NCBI GenBank assembly: GCA_964464625.1
Contig: CAYXKD010000005.1
Coordinates: 6,325-70,324, forward strand
Direction: 5' to 3'
DNA: 64,000 nt
Origin: JAAZIN01 sp964464625
GTDB lineage: Bacteria > Bacillota > Dethiobacteria > DTU022
The position numbers and the translations under genes are program-made. The notes under the pieces are model-generated. The model worked only from the letters and a program-made list of their open reading frames with translations. It had not been told where the DNA came from and did no database searches. This document shows positions 43,290-52,954 of the stretch, piece by piece (position 1 is the first letter of the stretch; every line of letters starts with the position of its first letter).

Positions 43290-45275
43290 TCAGTTAAAGC
43301 TGTAACTATCAATTTTTTCAAGGAAACCATCAAACTCACTGTATATAGCCTTGTAAGTTTCCAAAGTTGCCTTATTTAGCGGCAATGCTCCGCTCCGGTT
43401 ACTTATATGGAGGTGATCCTGAGCGGTTTCACCCAGCAGGTACTGCAGTAACCTTTCACATACCTCAAGTTCGGCACCTTCGCAAGGCAGCAGGCTCCAT
43501 AAGCCACAAAATTCAGCCTGAACTATTTCTGAATCAATGTAGAGTAATTTGTAGCGGGCAGGCATCAGTCTCTGTATTTCATGAAATTCGGCGGTATTTG
43601 AGAAATAGGCAGCTGTTTCCCCATAAAAATAACTTTCGCGGTTGGCTGTAGTTGTGTTACTGCCAAATATAGCATCAAAGTAATTTTTGTATTGTTCGTT
43701 CAGTGCTATACCCTTCAATGAAACCTCGGTAGACATGGACGCAAATAGTTCACTCGGGTTTTCCACCCCGTTATTTTCATATTCTACCAACTCGGGGTTT
43801 ATATATATTGCAGCAACATTGAATCCTACGGGCAACTGATGCTTGTCCGGCAAATATCGGCTGAGCCTGTTCAAAAAATAACAACCCTTGCTTCCTTTCT
43901 TGGCTATGCTACTGACATCAAGACATCTGGACAAGGTTTCTCTTTTTAACACAGTGGATTCCAACACAACGGGGAACCGTTGACGATCCAATACACCCGA
44001 TACCTTGTCTTCGTACTGGGCCTGAGCAATGCCTTGCAAGGAAACGTTGACGTTGGGATACAGGTCTGTAAAGCTTTCAATTATTGAGGTAAGCGCATTT
44101 GTTTTACTGGCATCAACAGTCTCGTCTCCGGTTATCACATACCACATATTGACAGAAGCATCAGGAAGAACAGTTGCCTCCCAATTTTTAAAGGAGCCAA
44201 ACGCCAGAACAGATAATCCGACAAGCAACGTTGCAGAAACTATTATTATACTGCTGCGGCGTTTGGCTTCACGTCTTTTCATTTCTTCTTTTGGGGCATA
44301 CACTTTTTTCTTCCCGGTCAACGCAGATACAAACTCGTCAACTGTTTTGAACCTCAGGTGCAAATCCATGGCCATTGCCTTGAGAATGGCATTACTGATA
44401 TATAACGGTATTTCAGCGTTCAATTCTTTGGGAACGGGGATATTGTCAACAATCTTGCGGTTCGTTGATTCCTCCGGTTCGACACCTGTCAGCATGTAAA
44501 ACAGTGTGGCCCCAAGTGCGTAGATATCAACCTGTTCATTCTGCTGGTTCTCCAAAATGTACTGTTCTGGCGGGGAATAGCCAGGTCTCATGATCCGCCT
44601 TTCGGGGGTATCGATCTCATCGGGCGAAAATCTTGCTGCACCAAAATCAATAAGTTTAACCGCACCTTTCGGGAAATCAGGCGGTATGATGATGTTATCC
44701 GGGCTAATATCCCTATGTAATGTATTGCTGCCGTGAACTGCTGTTATCGCACTGCAAATGCTTAGGATTATTTGAAGGGCCGACTTAACTCTCAATCTTT
44801 TATTTTTTTTGAGGTACTCGCCAAGCGATACCCCCCCCAGATGTTCCATAACATAATAGACAGTGTTGTTCTCCTGGAAGTGATCAATAATACTGACAAT
44901 ATTGGGATGCTCGTTGAACTTCGCTGTATTTTTTGCCTCTTTTATAAACCTTTTCTCAGCTTCATTGAATTCTTTGGCATGGCTTTTGGAAAGAAGTTTG
45001 ATTTCGCTTTTGCCCAGGATACGCATTACCAGCCCGCTTGGATAGTACTCCTTGATCGCTACGGTTTTATTTTTCGTTGTATCCCAGGCCTTGTAGATAA
45101 TCCCGAAACCGCCAAAGCCCAACACCTTTCCCACTGCATAACGCTCACGCAAAATTGTGCCGGGTTTCAGGTAGAACAATTCCAAGGGCTCACCGCCATT
45201 GATAAATCCGCAATGGGGGCAAGTCTTAAAACCGCTGTCATATTCAAGAAAACAATTGTCACAACGTATTGACAC
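43290..45275 (-). CDS. Receptor-like Ser/Thr kinase with solute-binding-protein-like ectodomain
   Basis: 661 residues: zinc ribbon (Cys 5, 8, 19, 22), complete kinase domain (~38-320) with GFGGFG loop 53-58, Lys 75, HRD 187-189, DFG 210-212 and a PPEQY APE-like motif, then a basic juxtamembrane stretch, a membrane helix (~341-361) and a ~290-residue extracellular domain. The ectodomain resembles a type 1 ABC solute-binding protein (MWYVITGDETVDASKTNAL, SFTDLYPNVNVSL, PVGFNVAAIYINPELVEY, GLWSLLP). A kinase reading a small extracellular ligand through a Venus-flytrap-like domain is the natural inference. It is flanked by PP2C and the pseudokinase in the operon. Confidence 0.85.
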   Translation of the reverse strand: MSIRCDNCFLEYDSGFKTCPHCGFINGGEPLELFYLKPGTILRERYAVGKVLGFGGFGIIYKAWDTTKNKTVAIKEYYPSGLVMRILGKSEIKLLSKSHAKEFNEAEKRFIKEAKNTAKFNEHPNIVSIIDHFQENNTVYYVMEHLGGVSLGEYLKKNKRLRVKSALQIILSICSAITAVHGSNTLHRDISPDNIIIPPDFPKGAVKLIDFGAARFSPDEIDTPERRIMRPGYSPPEQYILENQQNEQVDIYALGATLFYMLTGVEPEESTNRKIVDNIPVPKELNAEIPLYISNAILKAMAMDLHLRFKTVDEFVSALTGKKKVYAPKEEMKRREAKRRSSIIIVSATLLVGLSVLAFGSFKNWEATVLPDASVNMWYVITGDETVDASKTNALTSIIESFTDLYPNVNVSLQGIAQAQYEDKVSGVLDRQRFPVVLESTVLKRETLSRCLDVSSIAKKGSKGCYFLNRLSRYLPDKHQLPVGFNVAAIYINPELVEYENNGVENPSELFASMSTEVSLKGIALNEQYKNYFDAIFGSNTTTANRESYFYGETAAYFSNTAEFHEIQRLMPARYKLLYIDSEIVQAEFCGLWSLLPCEGAELEVCERLLQYLLGETAQDHLHISNRSGALPLNKATLETYKAIYSEFDGFLEKIDSYSFN

Positions 45276-45292
45276 AAGCCTAACCTTCCATA

Positions 45293-46012
45293 TCAGGTTT
45301 TGACAATCACAGCAATTGCCGTGTAGTTGTCCATATCAATATTTCTTCCATTTTGTTCAACCTCGGAAATTATGCAATCAAGCCAGCCTGAGGCAGTTTC
45401 ACTTTGATTTAGCAGCTCGCATAACTTTTTAGCGGTGACGAGTTCCCACACTCCATCTGTGCATAGCAGGAAAGCATCACCCCTTTTAAATCTAGCAACT
45501 TTTGATAGTTCGTACCGTGGTTCGTTCCATTTTTCCCCTATTACCCGAAACAAGCAGTTTCGATCCGGATGAGAGGCCAGATCTACATCGCCATCTCCCG
45601 AAGAAAGCAAAAGCATCTGGGCCACACTGTGGTCAAGTGAACGTTGTTTTAATTTACCTTTCCGGAAATAATAAATTCTAGAATCGCCGATGTGTCCCCA
45701 TGCATATTTATTTCTCATCACTGCCAATGCAACAGCAGTTGTTTTCATCTCATCTGTTGTCTGCTGCATGGCCACTACATCTGTCTGTGCGGCTTCAAAA
45801 GCCCTTGACAGGAATTTCAGGCACCCCTCTGCACGTTTCCCGAATTCACGGGCGAAAACCTCCGTGACCTTCTGTGAAGCCACTTCCCCCCTGCCGTGAC
45901 TGCTTACGCCATCTGCAACTACAAAGCAAAAATTGCCATCACGTTCCACACAAACATAGGCGTCCTCATTTGCAACCCGGTTACCGCGCGCGGTATAGGC
46001 CTTGTATTCCAT
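45293..46012 (-). CDS. PP2C-family protein phosphatase
   Basis: The 239-residue protein has all PP2C metal-site motifs: NEDAYV near the N terminus, VVADGVSSHGRGEVAS, GDSRIYYFRKG, LLCTDGVWEL and DNYTAIAV. It is soluble, cytoplasmic, and close in size to Stp1-type phosphatases. Its start overlaps the upstream vWA gene by about 30 bases. With the kinase and vWA genes it completes a TerY-P-like triad and should reverse phosphorylation by the active kinase. Confidence 0.92.
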   Translation of the reverse strand: MEYKAYTARGNRVANEDAYVCVERDGNFCFVVADGVSSHGRGEVASQKVTEVFAREFGKRAEGCLKFLSRAFEAAQTDVVAMQQTTDEMKTTAVALAVMRNKYAWGHIGDSRIYYFRKGKLKQRSLDHSVAQMLLLSSGDGDVDLASHPDRNCLFRVIGEKWNEPRYELSKVARFKRGDAFLLCTDGVWELVTAKKLCELLNQSETASGWLDCIISEVEQNGRNIDMDNYTAIAVIVKT

Positions 46013-47240
46013 CTATTTCCTCTGAACTATCCCAGGCATACGTTGGCACATACATGATGCACATTCCCGCTGTCAGCAATACCATGGCCGTGGCCCTGTT
46101 ATCATTACCGGAGGCAGCAGTTAGCAGTACGGTAAAGATGATCGCAAATACGATCGAAACCGCGACCTTTGTATATAAATAGTGCTTGATCAATCTTTTG
46201 TTGTTCAGGAATACAACCACGAGAACACCAGTAAATATGCCCCAAATAGACAGGATCAGTATTTGTAGGATTATCCGAAGAAACGAAGTTCGTGATGAGC
46301 CGTAGTAAGATTGAAGCAAATGCGGCTTTGCAACCGCAAAAATGGACCTCGAATGGGAAAATACATCCCGCAAAGTTGTTTCATCACAATCAGTGCCCAC
46401 ATAAAAATATGTACCACCGGTTTTCTGTGCGATCATGCTCATTTGATACCCGCCAAAAGGCCCGCTGGCATAGTAAACCGTATTCACCGGTATACTTGTC
46501 CTGGGTTTATCCAGAGCACCAAGCGATTGCCTTTGCAACTGAACATAGTTCACGTAACTGAGTCCATCGGAAAATAGCAAGACCAACCCCGGCCAGTCCT
46601 CATCTCCAGTTGATCGCATTTGTTCAAATGCAACCATCAATGCAGACTGTATATCGGTGTTTCCCCCGTAGCCAACTTTTGAACCAATTAAGTCCGTCAA
46701 CTCTGCACGCTCGGCCTCTGTTCCCAAAATTGCATATTCCCGGATTACATAAGGCACCTCGTTAAATACTATGACACCAAGATATTCGCCCAGGGGAACA
46801 CTATTGATATATTGAATGATTGCTTTGACTGCATCTCGCTGGGGGTCGTTTTCTATCATTGAACCCGAGACATCGCAAACGATCATCGTTCCTTGAAAAT
46901 CAGGTCTTTCGGCTTTTCGCGATCCGGTCAGCCCGTACAAAAACTGCGTGACAATACCCAATACCAATGCCAGTGGCAGCACGATCACAATGGCCTTAAA
47001 GGCTGTCTGTTTGAACTCCCGTTTATATTTGAGCAAATAACCCCCGGAACTAATAATTTCGGAAAAGAACATAACGACGCAGCATATAGCACTGACAAAC
47101 AACAAGTATATCCCGCATTGCAGCCAATATGGAAGATACGATACATATAATAAAAGGGCCTCGCCCAGTATATAGGTCGCAATTGCCCCAAAGAAGCTTA
47201 AGATTAACATAACGGGATTCAATGATGATGATTTATACAT
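45981..47240 (-). CDS. Membrane protein with vWA domain between helices
   Basis: 419 residues. Three N-terminal membrane helices (about 10-35, 40-62 and 80-105) are followed by a vWA domain (~115-300) with an intact MIDAS (DVSGS at 123-127, GYGGNTD with Thr, FSDGLSY with Asp). Then come two or three C-terminal helices (about 325-400). This is BatA/B-like in arrangement, but longer. The C-terminal tail is short. The gene overlaps PP2C and is 4 bases from the W-repeat protein gene. The vWA domain likely offers a metal-dependent protein docking surface near the membrane. Confidence 0.85.
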   Translation of the reverse strand: MYKSSSLNPVMLILSFFGAIATYILGEALLLYVSYLPYWLQCGIYLLFVSAICCVVMFFSEIISSGGYLLKYKREFKQTAFKAIVIVLPLALVLGIVTQFLYGLTGSRKAERPDFQGTMIVCDVSGSMIENDPQRDAVKAIIQYINSVPLGEYLGVIVFNEVPYVIREYAILGTEAERAELTDLIGSKVGYGGNTDIQSALMVAFEQMRSTGDEDWPGLVLLFSDGLSYVNYVQLQRQSLGALDKPRTSIPVNTVYYASGPFGGYQMSMIAQKTGGTYFYVGTDCDETTLRDVFSHSRSIFAVAKPHLLQSYYGSSRTSFLRIILQILILSIWGIFTGVLVVVFLNNKRLIKHYLYTKVAVSIVFAIIFTVLLTAASGNDNRATAMVLLTAGMCIMYVPTYAWDSSEEIDGIQGLYRAR

Positions 47241-47243
47241 AAA

Positions 47244-47870
47244 TCATGACCTCGTTCTTTTCAAGACTATAATAATAAAGGCGTTCACGAAAAGTGAGAG
47301 TGCCGCAACGGCCGCAAGCAAAATTAGACCCAAATTCATATATGATTCATTGGAATCAAGGGATTCCCATTCGCCGTTGGCCTGAACACAAACCACTCTT
47401 TTTGAATCAATGGGTTCCCATTCCCCATCGGCTTTAATAAGAACCACCTTGTTCAATCCAAGGGTTTCCCAATCACCATTGCTTTTAATTAAAATAGCCT
47501 CACTTGAATTAAAGGGTTTCCAACCGCCATTGGTATCAAGATCCACCTTATTTGAATCAAAGGGTCTCCATTTTCCATCCTCCTGAATACAGATCGCCAT
47601 TTCCTCCAAGATAGCAATTTCCTTTTCTTCATCTAGGGCTGCACCCGGTTCGGTGTTATCTTCGGATGTCCCTGCGTTTTCACCAGGTTCGGGGTCTCCA
47701 TTGATTGTCTCTTCAATTTTACCTGATGTTTCAGCATTTTCACGGGTTGTTCCAACCTCTTCCTGGAGCTTTTCATTATCTTCATAATTTGGTTCCTCCG
47801 CAAAGCCTACCGGTGGACAGAACCACCCGATCAGTAACGCAGCAATCAGCACCGCTTTCAGCCCTTTCAA
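47244..47870 (-). CDS. Small membrane protein with five W-containing repeats
   Basis: 208 residues: signal peptide (1-24), acidic low-complexity segment (25-85, rich in Glu, Gly, Asn), five tandem ~17-residue repeats (92-176) with the pattern hydrophobic-x-hydrophobic-x-x-x-G-x-W-x-x-hydrophobic-x-S (for example VLIKADGEWEPIDS), then a membrane helix (178-202) and a basic tail. The repeats would lie outside the cell as short beta hairpins. I do not know this family. It overlaps the GAP1-like gene by 4 bases, so it belongs to the operon. Confidence 0.75.
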   Translation of the reverse strand: MKGLKAVLIAALLIGWFCPPVGFAEEPNYEDNEKLQEEVGTTRENAETSGKIEETINGDPEPGENAGTSEDNTEPGAALDEEKEIAILEEMAICIQEDGKWRPFDSNKVDLDTNGGWKPFNSSEAILIKSNGDWETLGLNKVVLIKADGEWEPIDSKRVVCVQANGEWESLDSNESYMNLGLILLAAVAALSLFVNAFIIIVLKRTRS

Positions 47871-50719
47871 TACCGCTTCCCCCCTTCTTTCAAAAGACTG
47901 ACTGCCGAAATAAAAGAAACTACAATAATCAAGGCTGCCAGTACATACGGCGATATCAGCAGTACAGTGCTGCTACACAGATGAGGTATTACATTCTCTC
48001 CCTCCAAGAACAACAACACCATCAGGGACATAACCACTATAAATATCCCCAAAATGACCAGTATCACCGGATCAGCTACATCATCAAAACTTTTTAATTT
48101 TTTGGGCCGATATACCTCCCGTATTTTTTCATCCACCTGATTGCCAAGTAAGTTGTCAATAGCAACGCCGATTGCTTTTTTGATTGGTAAGTCGAGGTTT
48201 TTAAATTCTGCCCGCACATCAGTTTTTTCAAAATATCTGTTGCTTATTTTTTGCTTGATCTCCTTCGATCTGGTGATGGAGTTACGTATTAACTTATCAG
48301 TATCAAAATCAAATCGGTTTTTATAATGATCGGCGACAATTTCTGCAAACTGAAGCAGCAATTCCAGCACCCCGGCTTCTTCCGCCCCGGCATTTTTTTT
48401 GCTTCGTCGTAACGCCAGATAGAGATCAAGATCAATACTGCCGGAATCGCCTTCTGCCACTGCCAGTGCAAAGGACCACTTCACCGAAGCGTTGGCGGTT
48501 TCGTTGTGCCAGTAATGCATACGCCTGATGATGGGTAAGGGTGGCTTAGGGTAAGCTTTTTCACCCAACCCGTCAAAATATAGATATTCGTCTTTCTCTG
48601 CGGCACTTTGGTCAACCTTCTTTATGTCCTCAAGTATTTTATTGAGCGGATCAACATCCCTATATAGCTCTGCTGCCATCTGTATATATTCGGTTGACAG
48701 TCCCTCCGCCAAGCTAACAATATTCTCCTCATTCAATGCAATTTGCCTTCGTATATATTCCAACACTTCTTTTTCAACAGGTTTCACTTTGCTCAACCGT
48801 TCATGCCATTTTTCCAAGTATCCCCAGGTTTGATCTGAATCGAGCGGAAAAGCAGCAGTATTCCATTTCGAGATGAAATTATTTTTGTAATACTCAGCTA
48901 CTTCTCTGTTAACATCTGCCGAGGACTCGGCCAATTCAGCAAGGACCTGGTTTTGTCTTTCAAGCTTATCCAGACATTTTTTCCTATCCGGTATTCTTCT
49001 GTAGTAAAGACGCCAAAGTTCCCTTCGATGTTCTGCTTCCAGGTTTATAACCCGGTTAACTGTTCTTAACCAGTGTTCTATGGTTGGAGTATACGATAAT
49101 TCTTCTACATGAAATTTCTCCAGGTTATAAAAACGCTCCGCAACAATTGCATTGATTTCGGTTATATCGTTTATTTGGAAAAAGGTATCAGGAAATGCCG
49201 ATACCCCTTTTATATTCTTTATATTTGAACTTAACAGCTTGTACTCCGATAAACATCCTTCTGCCGTCACCCGATCACTTTGCAGAACAACTTTACGCAA
49301 ATTTTGGCAACGTCCTATAAATGATTCCAAGGCGATTTTCGCGCATTCTTTGTCTTTGTTGTCAAGGCACAACTCCAATTTTCTTAAAGCATTCTCCCCT
49401 TCTTCGCCCACATTTTCAACATCAGACCCCAAAACAACAGATCTGTAATATTTCAATACAATGGCCAATTTCCCCCAACACTTTTTCTGTTTAAACACAC
49501 CAAACAATTCTTGAACCAATTTTCGGGCGTCCGTCGATCCATTCTTTGCTAAAAGGCATGCTGCCTGGACTATTTCATTTTCAAAATCTGCTGTTTCTAT
49601 CCGCTCACGCAATCTATTGATTATGGTCTTGAGAGTACTGCTGATAAACGCATACTTTCCAAAGTTCCTGGGAAAGGATTCTGCTACCAGCAGCAAACAT
49701 TCCTTCGCTAGATCATAATTGTCAATATCTCTATTTTGCCAAAGATAAAAGATATTTGCGACAACAATAAAAGGCATTTTGTCGAGTACGCCGGAAAACG
49801 ACGATTCAAGGAAGTCCTCATAACTAATAAGCCTGCCGTGTTTGTCAATATTTTCCCAGATCCATCTGGCAAACATCGACTCCGTCGTTGAAAAAGACGG
49901 TGCAGCGATATTTGCGTGTCTTCCAGCTCCAGTAAAATCGATCACCGGAAATCCTGATTCAGATACCGGGGATTCATCGTAGTAACAGAGCAAATGGATG
50001 CCGTTCACGGCAGTGCTTCCACTGCCATCCATCATCCCGGTCCACCTGGAGGCAGCTGCAAACTTGCGCTTCATAAACAGAGGCAGGAGTGACAGTGTGG
50101 CCAGAATAAACTTTTCACCATCCCAATCCTTCCGAAGAATGACCGCTATTCGCGCATTACCTCTAAAACAGATCGCCCTACCCAAACTGATATAGTATTT
50201 TAGAAATAGCTCATCATCCAGACCGAACACGGTTTTCCACTTATTTTGGTCAAAAGGAAACGGGCTGTTGTATTCTTTGCTGTGGTCATAATATCTGGAT
50301 GATTCCGTTGGCCCATCAACACCGGCACGTCTTCTGAAACTTTGGTAGGGCTCTGCAGACTTGATATCACACGCCCCGGCCGGGTTATAAAGGAAGTCCT
50401 CATTATCGTTACCCCGAAAAATCAAGCTGTATGTATATGGAACGGTGCCGCGTCCGGTGATCTCGTCAGTAACAAACCAGCTGCGGCTCACCACGGTTGA
50501 ATCCGGCAAGATGTGGTATATACGCAGAAGAGACTGATCGGTATTTCTCGGCGCGAGCGATTCAGGAACAGACGCGCACATCTGGTTCAAATTAAATACG
50601 ATCTCTTCGGTATTGCTACCGAAAAGACCCCCGGTCAGCTCAACCGTATATGTACCGGGATTTCTAATATTTGAGCCATATTTAAACCATGAACTGGTAT
50701 AGATATGATGACCCCTCAT
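47867..50719 (-). CDS. GAP1-like (GTPase-associated protein 1) membrane protein
   Basis: 950 residues. The N-terminal ~230 residues resemble the GAP1-N2 domain (IYTSSWFKYG, NPGTYTVELTGGLFG, VSRSWFVTDEITGRGTVPYTYSLI). The middle (~250-870) is predominantly helical, consistent with the GAP1 middle and C-terminal regions, and the end has two membrane helices (~885-905, ~915-942). The family was named because it is encoded next to double-GTPases; here the DO-GTPase-like gene directly precedes it with an ATGA overlap. It probably anchors or gates the GTPase at the membrane. The family assignment is from remembered motifs, not a search. Confidence 0.65.
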   Translation of the reverse strand: MRGHHIYTSSWFKYGSNIRNPGTYTVELTGGLFGSNTEEIVFNLNQMCASVPESLAPRNTDQSLLRIYHILPDSTVVSRSWFVTDEITGRGTVPYTYSLIFRGNDNEDFLYNPAGACDIKSAEPYQSFRRRAGVDGPTESSRYYDHSKEYNSPFPFDQNKWKTVFGLDDELFLKYYISLGRAICFRGNARIAVILRKDWDGEKFILATLSLLPLFMKRKFAAASRWTGMMDGSGSTAVNGIHLLCYYDESPVSESGFPVIDFTGAGRHANIAAPSFSTTESMFARWIWENIDKHGRLISYEDFLESSFSGVLDKMPFIVVANIFYLWQNRDIDNYDLAKECLLLVAESFPRNFGKYAFISSTLKTIINRLRERIETADFENEIVQAACLLAKNGSTDARKLVQELFGVFKQKKCWGKLAIVLKYYRSVVLGSDVENVGEEGENALRKLELCLDNKDKECAKIALESFIGRCQNLRKVVLQSDRVTAEGCLSEYKLLSSNIKNIKGVSAFPDTFFQINDITEINAIVAERFYNLEKFHVEELSYTPTIEHWLRTVNRVINLEAEHRRELWRLYYRRIPDRKKCLDKLERQNQVLAELAESSADVNREVAEYYKNNFISKWNTAAFPLDSDQTWGYLEKWHERLSKVKPVEKEVLEYIRRQIALNEENIVSLAEGLSTEYIQMAAELYRDVDPLNKILEDIKKVDQSAAEKDEYLYFDGLGEKAYPKPPLPIIRRMHYWHNETANASVKWSFALAVAEGDSGSIDLDLYLALRRSKKNAGAEEAGVLELLLQFAEIVADHYKNRFDFDTDKLIRNSITRSKEIKQKISNRYFEKTDVRAEFKNLDLPIKKAIGVAIDNLLGNQVDEKIREVYRPKKLKSFDDVADPVILVILGIFIVVMSLMVLLFLEGENVIPHLCSSTVLLISPYVLAALIIVVSFISAVSLLKEGGKRY

Positions 50720-52299
50720 TGATCTCGCCTTTCATTTGTTTTGCATTGTCCATCTACAGGGATGCAGCTCCATGAGGTGCAATATTTTTCACCCCATTCA
50801 TTGAGCGCCTGGTTGTTCATATACCTGCGCGCTTGCCTTTCATCAGGTGTTTCCTCCGTTCTGGGGCGCATATTGGTTCGATCGTAAGGGGGGATTATAT
50901 TCAATTTCATCAATAACCTCAACATGGGATCGGTGACCCTCCACGGGCTGATTGCATTTGGCGTGAGAACCTTTTCGTTGGCGTCATCTATTAGGGGGGC
51001 TCTCTTCCCCAATGCTGAAATCATTGTATAGAAAGCATCGCCAAATTGGGTATTGATAAAGCTGGGAACATTCCGTGACAATTTGTTTAGAAGTTGTAAT
51101 ACACCTGAATTAACATCCTCAAAATACGATCTGTCAAAACTCCCAACCCTTTGTTCTATTTCATCATTTAGCCCCGCTGCCAGAACGGGGTTCGCCGGGG
51201 GCACCCCCTTATTTCTCCAATTCTGAATGTTATCCCGCACAAAAAACTTATCTCCCTTTGTCAGGATAACGGCAGTAGGTTGTGATATGTTATTCCCGTT
51301 CATGTTGGGGATCACACTTCCCACAATCACTTCCCTCAGGCGATTTATATAATCCCTTTGATCTTCTTCCCCCATACCAAATATGCTTTCCTCAAAGGTC
51401 ATCGGATCAAGCACCAGCACAAACCCATCAAATTTGGGAAATTGATAAGCAATACGTCTGATTTCTTTCGACGCAACATCTGTCAAATATTCCCCTGGAA
51501 TATCCCTAAAATAAAGCAATGCCTTATTCCTGGCGTTTGTCTTAAACTGCAAAGTAACATCTATCACCAGCGGCTCGTTTGTCATATCAACGGTGGATCT
51601 GGGCAATGTCCCTTCAGTAAACAACTCGCGCTCCATTTGTGAAATCGACATCTGGGTGCTGCCGTCGGATAATGTTTCCAGATTCAAAGTCGCCGATGGC
51701 GGTAACCTGTATCCACCTTTCTCTCTTAGGGTGTGGAACAACGAAATTAGAAACATCGTTTTTCCGGATTGACGTGAACCCATCAACAAGATGACATAAC
51801 TGGGCACGCTTCCGGAGCTAGGGCTGAGCTTCTTGGGTTGTCCCGCATCACAGTCACAGTACCTTTCGGTCATCAGTTTCTCTACCATATTCCCATCCTC
51901 GTAAGCTGTCACTGTGATCCGCATCAGCAAATCACCATCATAATCTGTACCGGTCAGTGCCGGTAGAGCATTAACCGATTTGTAGTCTGCTTTGACATCC
52001 TCCTCACCAAATATATCCTGTAACTCCTTAAGCGTATAGAAACCCTCGACAGGCAACCGGCCTCTTTTATCTATATCCGATGGTGAAATAGCTTGTCTCT
52101 CATTTTCGTCTTCATCCCAGTCACCACCGCCTGTGGCAAAACTATCAAAGGATTCATTTGGCTCAACATCCATTTTTTTTGTTTCGGCCATTTTCGATTT
52201 TCTGGTAGAAACAACCATGGCATCACGAAGGTTAAACAATATAGATTCATTTGTATGTGTCTTAAGGCAATAAGGACACTTGATCGGATAATAAGCCAT
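50716..52299 (-). CDS. DO-GTPase-like (double-GTPase 2) NTPase with split zinc ribbon
   Basis: About 527 residues from an ATG at 52299 behind an AGGTAGG-type site; the longer frame to 52407 lies inside the upstream gene. A CPYC pair near residue 8 and a CDC near 148 probably form a split zinc ribbon. The P-loop is GSRQSGKT at 174-181, the Walker B/G3-like segment is YFRDIPG with Asp 267, and TKGD at 348-351 matches the guanine-specificity motif TKxD. This fits a GTPase of the double-GTPase group found with GAP1 proteins. The C-terminal ~120 residues end with further cysteines. Confidence 0.75.
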   Translation of the reverse strand: MAYYPIKCPYCLKTHTNESILFNLRDAMVVSTRKSKMAETKKMDVEPNESFDSFATGGGDWDEDENERQAISPSDIDKRGRLPVEGFYTLKELQDIFGEEDVKADYKSVNALPALTGTDYDGDLLMRITVTAYEDGNMVEKLMTERYCDCDAGQPKKLSPSSGSVPSYVILLMGSRQSGKTMFLISLFHTLREKGGYRLPPSATLNLETLSDGSTQMSISQMERELFTEGTLPRSTVDMTNEPLVIDVTLQFKTNARNKALLYFRDIPGEYLTDVASKEIRRIAYQFPKFDGFVLVLDPMTFEESIFGMGEEDQRDYINRLREVIVGSVIPNMNGNNISQPTAVILTKGDKFFVRDNIQNWRNKGVPPANPVLAAGLNDEIEQRVGSFDRSYFEDVNSGVLQLLNKLSRNVPSFINTQFGDAFYTMISALGKRAPLIDDANEKVLTPNAISPWRVTDPMLRLLMKLNIIPPYDRTNMRPRTEETPDERQARRYMNNQALNEWGEKYCTSWSCIPVDGQCKTNERRDQ

Positions 52300-52300
52300 T

Positions 52301-52954
52301 TTAGTACCTACCTTTATTAAACAACCGGACCAAGATACTCCGCCAGAATGATATCTTCCCCTGCCTGATCGAAACATCGGAGGTCGTTCCGGCAACCACT
52401 TTAACAAGCGGATCCGCCGTGTCGATCAAAACAATCGGTGGGTACCTGGTTATTCCACAATTGATTTTCCCCGGAAATTCAACGGTGATCTCGCTACCGT
52501 TGAAATTATAAGAATACCCCAGTATTCCGGGGTCAATGTCCGCTGATGACTGTAAAATAATACTGGTCACCATCAATCCCCCTCCACAGGGTTTGTTCTT
52601 TAACCGATAGACCACACTCGCTGTTCCAACTATAACGCTGACAAAGCATTCACTCACTTCACTTAAAAGATGAATGTCCGGTAGCGACTCGTTATGATCA
52701 GCAAGATAAACACAGAATACAACTTTTTTGACATCATTGCCGGATATGTCCCCATATTTAAAGGAATAACCGTAGCTGCATTCTCTCAGATATTTTGCAA
52801 TATGCCTGTTTAAATCCAGTTCCATCGGTTTCGTATGGGACTTGACGGCATATATGTGCACCGTCTCGGGAGCCTCGGCGGGATACTTCCAGGTCATCTG
52901 AACATGTCCGTTTTGGCAAACAGCCTTCAAATCATGTAATGCAACGGGCTTCAT
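52301..52954 (-). CDS. Beta-sandwich (Fn3-like) protein of unknown function
   Basis: The 217-residue cytoplasmic protein has no signal peptide. The N terminus resembles a fibronectin type III-like strand pattern (LKAVCQNGHVQMTWKYP, VHIYAVKSH), and the second half is also beta-rich (GSEITVEFPGKI, SVIVGTASVVYRLK). It could be an adaptor in the GTPase complex. Its start overlaps the preceding gene by 4 bases and its stop is one base from the GTPase start. Confidence 0.6.
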   Translation of the reverse strand: MKPVALHDLKAVCQNGHVQMTWKYPAEAPETVHIYAVKSHTKPMELDLNRHIAKYLRECSYGYSFKYGDISGNDVKKVVFCVYLADHNESLPDIHLLSEVSECFVSVIVGTASVVYRLKNKPCGGGLMVTSIILQSSADIDPGILGYSYNFNGSEITVEFPGKINCGITRYPPIVLIDTADPLVKVVAGTTSDVSIRQGKISFWRSILVRLFNKGRY

